Positions 54,401 through 64,000 of a stretch of DNA of 64,000 nucleotides are shown here, in pieces. Source of the DNA: Microcyclospora pomicola (Eukaryota > Ascomycota > Dothideomycetes > Capnodiales); NCBI GenBank assembly GCA_002786065.1, contig NHNY01000003.1, positions 620,001-684,000 of the forward strand, read 5' to 3'. Position 1 is the first letter of the stretch. Each line of letters begins with the position of its first letter. The notes beneath the pieces are model-generated. The model was not told where the DNA came from, ran no database searches, and was given only the letters and a program-made list of their open reading frames with translations. The position numbers were made by a program, and so were the translations under genes.

Positions 54401-55019
54401 GATCATCAATCAGTTTCTACGTGAGTGGGATGGGTTGAATGATGCCGGCTGTTTCATCATGGTAGCCACAAATCGACCCTTCGATTTGGACGATGCGGTT
54501 CTTCGCCGCCTACCACGCCGCCTCCTCGTTGATCTTCCTGTCGCCAAAGATCGCGAATCCATTCTGAACATACATCTGAAAGAGGAAGCGGTCGACCCTG
54601 CCGTGTCTCTCGCGAAGCTTGCGGAACAGACGCCCTTGTATTCGGGATCAGATCTGAAAAATCTTTGCGTCTCCGCCGCTCTTGCCTGTGTGCGTGAGGA
54701 GAACGACCTGCTGATGAAGCATCAAGATGACAAGGAGTTCAAGTTGCCAGAGAAGAGAACCTTACTGCAGAGACACTTCGAGACGGCCGTCTCGGAGATC
54801 AGCGCCAGCATCAACGAAGACATGAGCTCGTTGACGGCCATCAGGAAGTTTGACGAACAATATGGAGATCGGAAAGGGCGGCGGAAGAAGACTGGGTATG
54901 GGTTTGGAGCGGGTGAGGTCGAGACTGATGAGAAGTCGGTCCGTGTTCGACAGGATCCTCCTCCGCCGGCAGTCCCTCTGCCTGGACCCGCTCCGTCACA
55001 AGCCCCTACGCCTCCTTGA
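51414..55019 (+). CDS. Large mitochondrial-type AAA ATPase with long N-terminal extension
   Basis: A 1201-residue intronless AAA protein. The start at 51414 gives MRPIARQCSRLVQRNRASNF, an acid-free mitochondrial presequence; a frame to 51324 adds an unlikely N-terminus. Residues about 40-850 are a poorly conserved extension with Glu/Lys-rich stretches and an acidic block (MEEDEEDEEDEHESVEHS). A single AAA domain follows: LLLYGPPGTGKTLLAKAVAK (Walker A from about residue 917), VVFIDEADAIFGSRSNAGSR (Walker B about 970), the second region of homology ATNRPFDLDDAVLRRLPRRL and a C-terminal lid with LYSGSDLKNLCVSAALACVR. The AAA domain resembles the Msp1/ATAD1-spastin group. The tail is Pro-rich (DPPPPAVPLPGPAPSQAPTP). 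It probably remodels or extracts mitochondrial proteins; the substrate is unknown. Confidence 0.9.
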   Translation: MRPIARQCSRLVQRNRASNFIRATSIGQRPLHSTSNPRQDSRPPTGDPREENQSVERKKEEETRGAEAGANKTEETKDAAQNGDGRTPAEVRKFGGRKRLRRPQDIPKPPPIPAWFMKHNVKLVEDYHDEGRTDMSRTMRCVDRETGHILFTVSYEGTVLPPNALAATKRHASVTSNEDTPKAPEEPSTATTDDAANSIAGTIEQGLPVKRPGGNEEAQQRFFDPKLPDSIAALGDTVEQNHPQPRGTIGDVKSDGQTAAHGLKNIKKSETSKKDFDVSETALVNPGFSADTEIEFHSLEPLTPHGYCLLEAELGIHSGYSLLSRNHALSSSYAATRVDLLLEFPDSKKHAHVDLLVENLAESVQADLIRLDANDFEELTSEYVSQGDDAPGSFTNLAFDVFDGYIASGTRSMQGTAPPPNDREEMEEDEEDEEDEHESVEHSTNRPGTLADLRKLLYEKRHELSKALANARTGGQEEGTPLIILGSRSPGGGRSSSSSKSSTASKHVSDEFFQWDDARLTALLDSLLDAPGLKRTYDDKSFSPLMSPAAISSQRKGATPSEKKTNGVWTDREHSRWKSAIARVLLRYARVANSDSAISAESIEVNSQTTAPDSSNALRPKRTLIHVRDLKDICRTKLGDALIRRLIKSVVKRRKSGEEIIIVGTSAEEPGFFGTPVPDDFHFRVMTIPQISVQAVLETVERPRGSKLTREEPGYHRILEINMRHIQSMLRRLRPESTLNLFEPQLQSQLQVLATHGLSQRVFPLEQVQRLVLTAIGLSRSYAVSEDVTWAHVMMATFITARVDRISRQWVDERNANISKDFLANVAGTQGDSKEKAAKVVPSKVDQIRKSCNSHETRLLTGVVDAKNIKTGFSDVHVQPETIEALKTLTTLSLIRPEAFKYGVLANDRLPGLLLYGPPGTGKTLLAKAVAKESKATVMEVSGAQIYEKYVGEGEKMVRAVFTLAKKLSPCVVFIDEADAIFGSRSNAGSRNTHREIINQFLREWDGLNDAGCFIMVATNRPFDLDDAVLRRLPRRLLVDLPVAKDRESILNIHLKEEAVDPAVSLAKLAEQTPLYSGSDLKNLCVSAALACVREENDLLMKHQDDKEFKLPEKRTLLQRHFETAVSEISASINEDMSSLTAIRKFDEQYGDRKGRRKKTGYGFGAGEVETDEKSVRVRQDPPPPAVPLPGPAPSQAPTPP

Positions 55020-56190
55020 ATGGTGCTGTCAAGGAAGATGTATTACTATGTTAACGTGTAGCGAGGTGTAAACCGGCATACTTGTAATTGAGATGATTCG
55101 CGCGGCCCAATTAAATTCGAAGAGTACCTGTATGGGTCAACACAACCTCTGCGTTAGCATACTCCGTCCTTACTCAGGGTACCTCTACCCATAGACATCA
55201 TCTCGCTACAAATTGTTGCCATGCTGTTTCGCCATCACGCGTATCCCGGATGCCCTCATCCCCCCACCGTCCATCCGCAGAATACTTGAGGCATTCAAGC
55301 GAGATAAGTGACCATGTATGTTCAACGCCATGCCTCAATGTCATGCGGAGAGTGTAAGGCAGGTTTCTTTGAAGTAGATGAAGTGTCTGTATCAGTAAGG
55401 TACTATAGACGACTGAGACTCTGGAGGATCCGGACGTGCAACGAAACATTCAAGCTAAACCAAGGTGTCTACAGCTGCATGGTGCGTATGGGCAGATAGC
55501 TCCTCAACTGAACTTCGTTGACTCGTGACTGCGTTGGGTTACCTTTACCCTGTACAATGTACCCACGCAAGTGGTGGCGCTTACGTCGGGGATGGACTGG
55601 GGGGAAGTGGATGAGTGAGAACGACTGGTGGGGAGGTATGGTGGATCCTTAGTGAATGGAAGAAGAAGAGTAGGGCCGGAGGAGATTGGGTAACGCGGTC
55701 GCGAGATGGGTTGTAGTCGCATGCAAGCATATGGGTGGTGGAGTAATGGACTTTGGGCATTGGTGGGTGCCTATGTAGGTGATGATGCCGGATGGTATGT
55801 CAGGGGCGGGGTGTGATCGGTCAGGAGGGCCGTTCAAGCTTTGTTGACGGGTCAGATCACCGCATTGCAGCCACATTGGAGTCGCGAGATGGATATGGGC
55901 AGACAGGCGGGCGTGCTCGGACTAGGTAAGTAAATGTGCCTGGACAGGTGGGAGGATAACATGGACAGCAATGAAACAAGACGTCTCATGAATCGTGAGG
56001 TTGGGGTCATAGGTTGCACCTACGCATGGATTTGTCTACGACCTGAATCCACCTGTTCGTAACATTCATTGGGAGCGGAGCGTGACAGTGAGACGGGGAA
56101 ACGCTCGCCTCCCAGAGGCGCGCCTGTCGCTGCCACGTCCACTCAACCAGACTGACAGATCGTTCACCTGCTTGCTTCTCCGACACAGGT
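55020..56190. other. Intergenic between convergent genes, G-rich stretch
   Basis: About 1.2 kb. The stretch 55575-55830 is strikingly rich in G (and purines) on the plus strand, while its surroundings are balanced. No gene, repeat unit or RNA was recognised. Confidence 0.45.
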
Positions 56191-56984
56191 CTAGCTCGCG
56201 CCGGTCCCATCGTCATGGAAGAACTTCCGCAGCACGCTTTCCGCTTGTTTGAACTCCTCCTTTGCCTGTTCGATGGTCGTCTTGCAGTTGGCGAGACACT
56301 TCTCCTCGTCCGGCTCGTCATGTGTGCCCGTCTGATCTTTCTTGGCGCCGAAATGCTGGATCTTTTCGCAGCTGTCCTTCACTTTGGTCAGGCCTAGGGT
56401 CGCGGATGAACCTTTGAGGAAGTGGCCGAGGGCGGAGAGTTGAGCTAAATCTTTTTTCTCACTGTAGGGGGGATCGTCAGTTGAGTTCGAAAATGTTCTA
56501 CGATGATGAGGAGACCATACAGCATCTCGTCCATCTTCTCGAATGTGCCGTCGGCTTGTGTGAAGAAGTCGTAGACTATGCTTCTGCTGAATTCGCGCTC
56601 TTCCTCGTCATCATCCATCTCGAGGATCTGGATGGGATCTTGTCAGCTGCCATTCATCGCCGGTCTGACCTGGACCCAATGGAACGTTTGGGGGAAGCTT
56701 ACCTGCTCGAACGTCGCAGCGTCGATGTTCTCCCCGAAGTCAGGAAAGCCGGCAGAGCCATCTTCAGACTGTCACTCCACCCGTCAGTATTTGCATCTGG
56801 CTACGGCTTCCGGGCATCAAGGTATCATCATATGGACTGGCAAGTTCGGTAACGAATTTCACGCTTGGAGCGCACGTATGTCATCCACATGTTTCCAAGG
56901 CGTGACGTTGCTTGAAATGTTCCACACAGATAGTGAGAGGAGTTTGCATACCCGAGCATCCTGCGGCTGGGATGTGGCCGGCAT
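56191..56984 (-). CDS. YPD1: Histidine phosphotransfer protein Ypd1
   Basis: Ypd1 carries phosphate from hybrid sensor kinases to the response regulators Ssk1 and Skn7 in osmotic and oxidative stress signalling. The four-exon reconstruction is 56984-56952, 56768-56703, 56627-56521 and 56461-56191, giving 158 residues. The HPt domain is a four-helix bundle. Helix stretches are ATFEQILEMDDDEEEREFSR and SIVYDFFTQADGTFEKMDEM; the phospho-accepting His is in SALGHFLKGSSATLGLTKVK (about residue 82). KDSCEKIQHFGAKKDQTG and a final helix EEFKQAESVLRKFFHDDG complete it. The first exon (MPATSQPQDAR) is the least certain. Its intron of 183 nt is the longest in the window; the other two are 75 and 59 nt. 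Confidence 0.92.
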
Positions 56985-58980
56985 CCTGATCGAAATCGGC
57001 TGGTTCTGCGTGCAATGGAAACACGGCCGTGGTGCACTTCGCTAGGAAGTTTGTGCTATGGGCCGCGCTGGCTAAGGCTGCGATGCCCAACAGTCGGAAC
57101 GAGTCGCGAAGAGAACGAAAGAGAGGCGACCAGCACGATGAATGATACGCGGTCGGCCGACTGATGAGGTTGCACTTCCGCTACGAACCAAATTCGGGAC
57201 TGTGGTCGGTGTTAGGAGGGCAGCCAGCAGGCAAGGTGGGCGATGATGTCAGAACAAAGCAGGGTCAGCGACGTACAGATGAGGATATTTCAACGGGATC
57301 AGCTCGTACTGCTAGAATCCGGCGACTGTAATGGCCGCAGGGTACTGCAGAGGGGTGGCCGTACTAGGACTCGAAGATCGCCGTCGCGGTCACCGTGGGG
57401 GGAGATATGGGTAGCAGAATCGTCAAACAAAGGGTCTTGGACAGGGGAGAAGTGTTTTTTTGTAGCGTCTGACGTGGTGGCTTCGGTGGTGGGGGTGGGG
57501 CAGCGCACGCGAGCACGGCGGACGGCGATGTGAAACGTGCTTGGCGGCGGAGGAGACAGCGGAGCGACGAGGGGGGTGAGTATGTATACGGTAGCTGTAG
57601 GGGAACTCTGATATGAGGGCAGAGCTCTATGGCTGGATATGGGCGTGCAGTGAAGGGACTGGTGAGAGGGTGGTGACAATCGGCAACATGACTTCATGTC
57701 GTTTCCATTTGGGGCATTGGAGTCAGCAGTTCAGCTGGCGCCAGCCTCAGGCGACGCGACGCCCAGCCGATTGTGCTCTTCGGCGGAGTCGCGCCGACTA
57801 CATAGTTCGGGCTACCTCATCGCTTCTGTTGTTCGGGGAGATTCACCGAAATATACGACATCGCCGTCGGCCCCGGATCAACGCGCCGACAATCATGACA
57901 CGCATTGGAACTCTTCGTTAGCATCATCCCATTACGAAATTACCAGATACTTTGGCAGAGGCAGAGGGAAAAGCATACATCACTAGGTCTAGATGCACAG
58001 AGTCAGCGTTGGGACAATGGTCGATATTTATCCGTGCCAAAGCACGTCCGCCCACAGAAAATGAAGCTCTACCTCACTGTGCATACACATACCCACAAGG
58101 CGTCATGCCACAAAAGGAACCACTCTGTATATCGACCAGTGTCCAGTCACGACAGGAGCCGACCTGTGACCAATGAGAAGCTTGCCTACGCCTCGAATCG
58201 CTACAGCTCGTCTTCCACGCTGCATGCGTTCTCGGGCTCATGTTGGATCTGACCCGGCACTTAGAGCGTCCACGTTGAGACGCATGGCAGCATGTTCGGA
58301 CTATGCCACGTTCCAAAAGGCCGATGGTAGACAGCTAGTGCACGCCCGCTATTCTGCCGCATCAGTATCAATTAGTGAGGAGGTGGTGTGTGGATATGGT
58401 CGACTAGAAAAGGTCAACGCCAACATCGGCATCCCCGCGTGCAGCGTGGCAGCCACTGACGATGGTATGGACGCTTCGACGTCGTCCCGCGCATTGAGTT
58501 TGATCTGCGTGCGTCTCGCGCGAGTCGTCGATGTAGCATGGCAGCTCTGGATCATACCGTTCACACCTACATTCCCGGTTCACGTTGGGAACGGAAATTT
58601 GATAGAGAAGCAAGTCAATGTGTGGTGGTGTTTAAAGTAGCATGGTGCCTCAAAAAATCCCGAAATTCCACCTTAGGGTTGAGCTTCCAGCGCACCCCAA
58701 GAATGTCTTTTCCCCGTATACTACAATACCCGCACAGCAGACATGGTCATTCTTGATTACCAAGAGTCGCAGGGTCGTTTTGCTTACCGGATCTATACGT
58801 GAATCACCCTTCTGAGCCTCACGAGTACCGCTGATGGCGATCAGAGGCAGATATTCGCAGGATGAACTCATCGTCTACTGCCCGCTTCTGCTGGAAGATC
58901 CATGAGATTTTGATATACATAGGGTTTTCTGCGCGTTATGCATCTCGTGTCATATCGTGTCATCATGCATAAGCTGAGCA
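56985..58980. other. Intergenic, long YPD1 upstream region
   Basis: About 2 kb, the longest spacer. The stretch 57340-57620 is G-rich on the plus strand (C/T-rich in YPD1 sense), including GGTGGTGGGGGTGGGG at 57485-57500. This fits a pyrimidine-rich fungal promoter or leader. No gene was recognised in the remainder. Confidence 0.45.
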
Positions 58981-60451
58981 TCATATCATCTTTGTCTTCA
59001 ATTCCCGGGTCCGTATAAGCAGGACCCACAGCCCGATCAAACTGCAACCCCCCAACGCCATCACCAAGCCGCTGAACAGCTGCAAGCCTAGGTAGTTCGT
59101 GCCGTGGTCCGAGATGAGTGCTCCAGCTATCGGACTTCCGATCAAACTCGCGATCGACCCAATCCCCTGCGCCATGCCAAGTCGCGCTCCTAGGACCTCG
59201 AGATCAGGACATACGACTGGGAAGACGCTGGGCGGTAGCGGGATCAAGGCACCACTGAAGGCGCCATACAGCGCCGCGATGGCCAGCAGCGAGCTTTCCG
59301 TTTTCGCTCCGATCCATGCGATACAAAGCACACCGCTGGTCAGCGCACAAGTCACCCAGGGAAGCATGACGCCGAATTTGGCCGCGGCTTGCCCAGAGAT
59401 CAGCCGGCCTGCGACTGAGGTTGCTTGTGCGACCATGATCAAGTCTAGCGATCTACTCTGACTCAAGCCCAGCTGTGTCTGCGCTACGCTGGGCAGGTAG
59501 ATGAACGGGACGATATAGCCAACGAAGACGAAGAAGTTCGAGAACGAGTAGCTCCAGAATGGCAGGTCACGCAGCGCTTTGGCGTCGAAGAGCTGTCTCT
59601 TCTTCCCCGACCCTAGATCTCCTAGGTTGACGGCGCCCCAAAGCAGAAGCGGCGATGCGATGGCATAACTCCCGAGCATGATGAAGCCCATGACTCGGAC
59701 GGTCCAGCCGAATCCGCATCGCGAGATGAGCTGTTGGAACACTAGCGTGTAGATGATCCCGCCGACCGGGGCGCCGCAGGTTGTCAACGCCATTGCAATC
59801 GAGCGGTGCGTTACGAAAGACCGGCCGACCAGCGCAAGGCCAGGAAGATAGAGAAGCCCCGCTCCAAGGCCAATGAGAATGCCCTGGGTGAGCATGATCT
59901 GGTAGTACTGCGAACTCAAGCTGAGGAGGAAGACACCGACCGTTTCGAGCGCGGCACCCGTGAGCAGCATGGACCGGAAATAGCCCTGATCGAACAGCGG
60001 CCCAGACATGATGCCACCCATGACGAGCAGGAAAGCAGACACGGTTCCTATCCATGCGATGCCAGACGCTGAGTATGACGGCAGATACTCCAGCTCGTAG
60101 TAAGACTGGAAACTGCCTGCGAAGCCGTAATTAGAGACGCTTTGTAATTAGTGGGGGCGCAGACGATTTACCATAAGCAAATGTGAAGCCCCAGATCTGG
60201 GCAAACACCAAGAAACTCCCAACGACCTGCAACCATGCTCGCCCGCCACCGTCCTGCACAGGCGGTGGAAGCGTAGCTGGCGTGACTGGTGGGACTTCGT
60301 GTTGATTGTCCGACGATGAAATCTCATGGTTCCCTTCCACGTCTCGTGGGGAACTGTGCTCGCTTGTGGCCCATGACTTTGCTTCGTCCTTCGTTGTGTC
60401 GATATGATTCTGCTTCTCCTCAGAGTCGTCATGACTCAGCCGAGCTGACAT
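58981..60451 (-). CDS. MFS transporter, monocarboxylate-porter type
   Basis: A 471-residue transporter of the monocarboxylate porter (MCT/Mch-like) group of the MFS. A long hydrophilic N-terminus (about 70 residues, Ser/Glu/Asp-rich) precedes the family entry DGGGRAWLQVVGSFLVFAQI. Exons are 60451-60172 and 60116-58981. The 55-nt intron restores FAYGSFQSYYELEYLPSYSA. Further hallmarks are SGIAWIGTVSAFLLVMGG, GPLFDQGYFRS, GAGLLYLPGLALVGRSFVTH, RSIAMALTTCGAPVGG and the second-half SVAGRLISGQAAAKFG and PLPPSVFPVVCPD. Twelve membrane segments are expected. Fungal members move small acids or secondary metabolites; the substrate is not readable. No biosynthetic genes adjoin it. Confidence 0.93.
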
Positions 60452-61550
60452 TTTTTCGGCGTATGCTACCGTCTTTCAAAGACCTGCTCAAGCATCAGGT
60501 AGCAAAAACAGAGTAGCAGCGGTACTAATGACGCAGAGTCATTCTTTTGTAGGCACGCTCATGTCAGGAAAGGCGTGAATTCAGGTATAAAGTAGAAAAG
60601 ACTTACATAACTCAAGATATTACCCACTAATCGCAGTATCAAGACTGTAGCCGCGGCAAAGCACTGTTGTTTCGGCAAAAGGATGCAGGGCAAGATTACT
60701 TGATGGACTCTTTCTGTACGCTGACGGAACTACGGTGTAATAAGCGCAGCCTCTTATTTCACCATCTGTCGCTTCGATGTCGCAGAGAAGGTTGTGCCCC
60801 ACCGGCACGACATAGCCGAATCGCTTGGAAAGACTCCGCATGGCCGGATCGGAAGTTCATCTGTAGGCCATGGCGAGGTTTTCGATTTGTTTGAGCGGGG
60901 CTTCAGTGATGGAAACCGCTACGATCTACCACTGGAAGATGATATAAAAGTATCGAGAATCGCTATGATGAACAGCTTCATACAAGCTACTCATTGATGA
61001 TGGATCTCCCCAACGGCGTGTGGCCTTGGCGGTGCAGTCGTCGGAGAAATGACTTGTCCGGGTATAAGAGAGTGTGATATCTCCGTGTGAAGATATAAGG
61101 TAGGCATTGACTGTTGACGACCATGCATTCACATGCTCTTGATGCGTTGCTCATCGCTGGCCAATGGTTTATGAGTGAAGTGTGAGCGCAATGCTACTCT
61201 GTCGTGGCTGTGCGTCGAGAACGTGGCTTTTCTGGCTGCTCCCCGCCAGAACTACACGAACCTCCAACAGGAGCACACCAGAGCAGGCCTTGGGTGGGAA
61301 CTGTTCTCAGTCCATCATAGTAAGATCTTTACGTATGAGCCAGCACCTCAGCAGATCCAGCGCCCTTGACGTTGGAAGTGTCGAGATGCAGGCAGCATCG
61401 GCGGTGTGCCAATTCGTGACACCGTCTTGAGGCGCCAAGTCAATCTCCTCTCATTGACTCATCATAACAGTACACTTTCTACCACCGCATCCGCTATAAG
61501 TCAATGATCTCGCCTCACATCGTGGAAGAGATGTAAGACTGCCATTCGTC
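60452..61550. other. Intergenic
   Basis: About 1.1 kb between divergent genes. A TGACTCA motif lies at 61455-61461, about 90 bp before the next start codon. No gene or repeat was recognised. Confidence 0.5.
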
Positions 61551-64000
61551 ATGGATCACACTACCCTCCGGCATGCTCACCCTGCTAAGCTCGCAGCATA
61601 TCTTCGCGAGGCGGCGGTCGGCAGGTCCACCAAAGCCATAACGGAAGAGCTCCTGTCTGCGATCTTCTCTGAACTGCTTCCGCCAAGAGTATTCACGGTC
61701 TGGCTGTCAGCGAGCCACGACGCGGATGTGATCCGCGATGCGATCCAGCAAGACCATTCCAGAGTCGTCCGCTCTGCTGCGATCCGGCATTTTGGCAGAC
61801 TCTTCTGTGGTGCTCGGCTCGAAGAAGCATGGAAGGCCCTTGGTACGACGTCTGGGCTTCTGGAAGTCCTCTCCAATGTATCAGTGAGTGATGTCAAGGC
61901 CTTCTGCTCCGAGCTTGGCAAGGGCGGAACTGTTGTGTTGGAACGCGAGCGGCGCAGACGATATGCCGATGAGCTTTTCATGACATTGTGCTACCAGCAC
62001 TTCCCGGAGACGACACTCAGGACCGCCGACACGAGACCCTTGCTCTCACACTATCAGCTGCTACTTCCTGCCTGCTCTTCTGAATTAGTCTTACGCTACG
62101 TTGAAAGTGAAGCAGCGTCGCCGGGCTACCACACCCCTCGACTACTCGAAGCACACTCAAACTTATTTCGCGACAAGTGTTTTGGCGCAGTGTTTGATCA
62201 AGGCGATGAGTCAGCGTTCAAGCTGCACCAGGCGCTTCTCGATGGCGTATCAACAGACATGCCAGCTGAAGAAGAACCCCAGATCTCGACGAGCATGTTG
62301 TTCACAATCCGGCTGCTGCAGAGGTATTCTCAAGTGACCGCATCCAAGAAGATCGTCAGCCATACGTTCGAGTATCGAATCGTTACTCCACTACTTCGCA
62401 AACTCGCTCGTCGAAAGTGCAAGCCCGAGGTAGTGCAGGAAGTCGTGCGGATGATTATTCTATGCGCAAAGAAGTATTATCCGGAAGGCTGTCACCTGCT
62501 CAAAACAATGGCAAAAGGAGGGGCTCTGCAGTCGATCGTCAGTCGATGGGTCCGTCATCCCGAGCAGCTAGAGACATCGTTGATCGATTTTCTGAGCATA
62601 CTACCCTCCCACAGCGTGTTCCAAGGACAGGATCTGGTCAAGCTCTTGAAGACTGTTCCCATGGCCGCGAGATGGTCTCTGCTGACGATCCTCATGAGTC
62701 ATACCCCGGGAGCTCAAGTCGACCTGACTTCTGATGTTGAACTGCAAAGGTTCAAGGGTCAGTGGCCGGTGACATTATTCCTCGCTATACCGTCCAGTCA
62801 CGCCCGTCCACTGCTGGAAAGGCTAGTCAGAGTGAAACCGGATGGCACATTTATTGGCTGGCACTGGTCTCGGGGTAAAGGTGGATCGAATCATCGTCTC
62901 CCGCTACAGCATGATAATAGTCCTACATGTTTGATGATCTACCTCTCCCGAAACGACCCGGATGGCCTGGAGAAAGCGAAGCTGGCGATTGAAGAGAGTA
63001 GAAAGGAGGCGACTAAAGCCCGAGAGCAGAATGAAAGAGTATCATGGATCAAGAAAGCTCTTGACTTTGCCGTCGCCTCAGGGTCATTGGCCGTCTACCA
63101 TCGAACCCTTTTCTGGGCTCGCAGGTTCAACAAGGATCAGAACACCACGAAAGACATCTACTCCCGAGCTTCTTTGCACACCGACGAGGCCCTGGACTTA
63201 CTGTGTGGGTTCCCCGCGGATTGTGACATATCCAATGTTACCTTTGACGACGTGCGTAGCAATGTTAGGCTAGGCAATCGGACATGTGGCGAACTGTTCG
63301 ACGTAGCCTGCATGGCGCAGAAAGAGCCTAGTTTCTTTCAAGCACATTGGGAATCCGTCCTCGATTTGTTTGAGGCAGTGACTCGGTTAAGACTGCAGCG
63401 CGTCGATCAACTTCAAGATGCACTCAGCCTGTCAGATGAAGAAGTCTACGATCTTGTCTGGAAAGACACTTTCGACACCTGTCTCACGAAAGAACGTATC
63501 GGACTCGAAGAAGAGCAGACCCAGTTGGAGTTCAACACTACTGGTGGACCGCTACAGCGTAGCTTCAACATATCTAGTGATCTGTCTCAGCCACGACAGG
63601 CCACTTTGAAGTTCATAGACGACTTAGCCAGGGAACGTAACGCTATGTGGTGCGCGTATCGTGCGAGGAATGATCCGAACGCCGTTACGTTACCTGCCCC
63701 CTATCCTCGAGGTCTAGCGATCCAACACCTTCTGCCTCTGGATGTCAAGACTTGGCGAGAAGGCTTCAATTTACCGTACCTCAGAGAGCGTGCAGAGGCT
63801 GTCGTCTTCGTGGACCACTCGTCAGCTCTGAGTCCAGCTCCTAGAGACCACGAAACACGAAAAGCAGTGGCACGATTCGTAGAAGATTACGAGACGGCGC
63901 TGAAGTTGTATGTTTCTGCATATCCAATCCGCGAACAGCAAGCGCTCGCAGCTTGGAAACATGCAACAGGGCCGCTATCAGCGCCTCGTATGTTAGCCGG
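61551..64000 (+). CDS. Very large protein of unknown function, 5' part
   Basis: One uninterrupted frame runs from ATG 61551 (MDHTTLRHAHPAKLAAYLRE) to the right edge: at least 816 codons without a stop, which cannot be chance. The product is soluble and mostly helical, with regular Leu/Arg-rich helices resembling a HEAT/ARM-like solenoid (LARRKCKPEVVQEVVRMIIL, LVKLLKTVPMAARWSLLTIL). No catalytic motif, signal peptide or membrane span is visible in this part. A helical basic stretch (SRKEATKAREQNERVSWIKK) and a C-terminal region with Pro-rich turns (VTLPAPYPRGLAIQHLLPLD) follow. I do not recognise the family; similar very large orphan proteins of unknown function are common in filamentous ascomycetes. 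The remainder and any introns are outside the window. Confidence 0.85.
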   Translation, partial: MDHTTLRHAHPAKLAAYLREAAVGRSTKAITEELLSAIFSELLPPRVFTVWLSASHDADVIRDAIQQDHSRVVRSAAIRHFGRLFCGARLEEAWKALGTTSGLLEVLSNVSVSDVKAFCSELGKGGTVVLERERRRRYADELFMTLCYQHFPETTLRTADTRPLLSHYQLLLPACSSELVLRYVESEAASPGYHTPRLLEAHSNLFRDKCFGAVFDQGDESAFKLHQALLDGVSTDMPAEEEPQISTSMLFTIRLLQRYSQVTASKKIVSHTFEYRIVTPLLRKLARRKCKPEVVQEVVRMIILCAKKYYPEGCHLLKTMAKGGALQSIVSRWVRHPEQLETSLIDFLSILPSHSVFQGQDLVKLLKTVPMAARWSLLTILMSHTPGAQVDLTSDVELQRFKGQWPVTLFLAIPSSHARPLLERLVRVKPDGTFIGWHWSRGKGGSNHRLPLQHDNSPTCLMIYLSRNDPDGLEKAKLAIEESRKEATKAREQNERVSWIKKALDFAVASGSLAVYHRTLFWARRFNKDQNTTKDIYSRASLHTDEALDLLCGFPADCDISNVTFDDVRSNVRLGNRTCGELFDVACMAQKEPSFFQAHWESVLDLFEAVTRLRLQRVDQLQDALSLSDEEVYDLVWKDTFDTCLTKERIGLEEEQTQLEFNTTGGPLQRSFNISSDLSQPRQATLKFIDDLARERNAMWCAYRARNDPNAVTLPAPYPRGLAIQHLLPLDVKTWREGFNLPYLRERAEAVVFVDHSSALSPAPRDHETRKAVARFVEDYETALKLYVSAYPIREQQALAAWKHATGPLSAPRMLA

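Overview
The window looks like gene-dense euchromatin from a filamentous ascomycete (Pezizomycotina; a dothideomycete is my guess, not proven). Introns are short (about 49-83 nt, one of 183 nt), with GT-AG ends and CTAAC/CTGAC-like branch sites. Spacers are mostly 0.3-2 kb and the gene content is typical of moulds: secreted esterases, a P450, MFS transporters, and fungal forms of YPD1, GON7, DPH3 and fused tryptophan synthase. I support 30 protein genes, two of them cut by the window edges. I found no rRNA, tRNA, CRISPR, transposon or virus-derived element.

Layout. 1-8.9 kb is accessory: a secreted carboxylesterase (minus, cut at the left edge), a CE5 cutinase/acetylxylan esterase, an NAD-dependent 3-beta-HSD-type dehydrogenase with a GC-AG last intron, a seven-exon cytochrome P450 with an altered heme motif, and a small orphan coding-like fragment. 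9.5-20.7 kb is mostly housekeeping: UTP7, aspartate aminotransferase, an SCP2-type thiolase, an MNN10/MNN11-family glycosyltransferase, an unknown protein, DPH3 and frataxin. 21-25 kb holds a sugar transporter and a malate/lactate-dehydrogenase-like enzyme on one strand. 26-36 kb has a C2H2 finger protein with a 34-residue tandem repeat, the ATP synthase OSCP subunit, mitochondrial ribosomal protein uL30m, bifunctional tryptophan synthase and a disordered protein with PKA-like sites. 36-51 kb has a TBL1/Sif2-like WD40 protein, a TMEM115-like Golgi protein, exocyst SEC6, a membrane acyltransferase, an SPX-SLC13 phosphate transporter, GON7 and a GH17 glucanase. 51-64 kb has a large mitochondrial-type AAA ATPase, the phosphorelay protein YPD1, a monocarboxylate-type MFS transporter and the 5' part of a very large protein of unknown function that runs off the right edge.

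Working together. Several products serve mitochondria (frataxin, OSCP, uL30m, aspartate aminotransferase, AAA ATPase) but are scattered, so this is ordinary fungal gene order rather than an operon-like system. The likeliest functional groupings are the dehydrogenase/P450 neighbourhood at 3.9-8.9 kb and the transporter/dehydrogenase pair at 21-24.9 kb. Divergent promoters are shared by UTP7/AAT, uL30m/TRP5 and TBL1/TMEM115. I saw no convincing new multi-gene system. The most unusual items are the P450 heme motif, the repeat-bearing finger protein, the GC-AG intron and the large unknown protein at the right edge.

Exon coordinates were derived by hand from splice signals and reading-frame continuity and have not been checked against transcripts.
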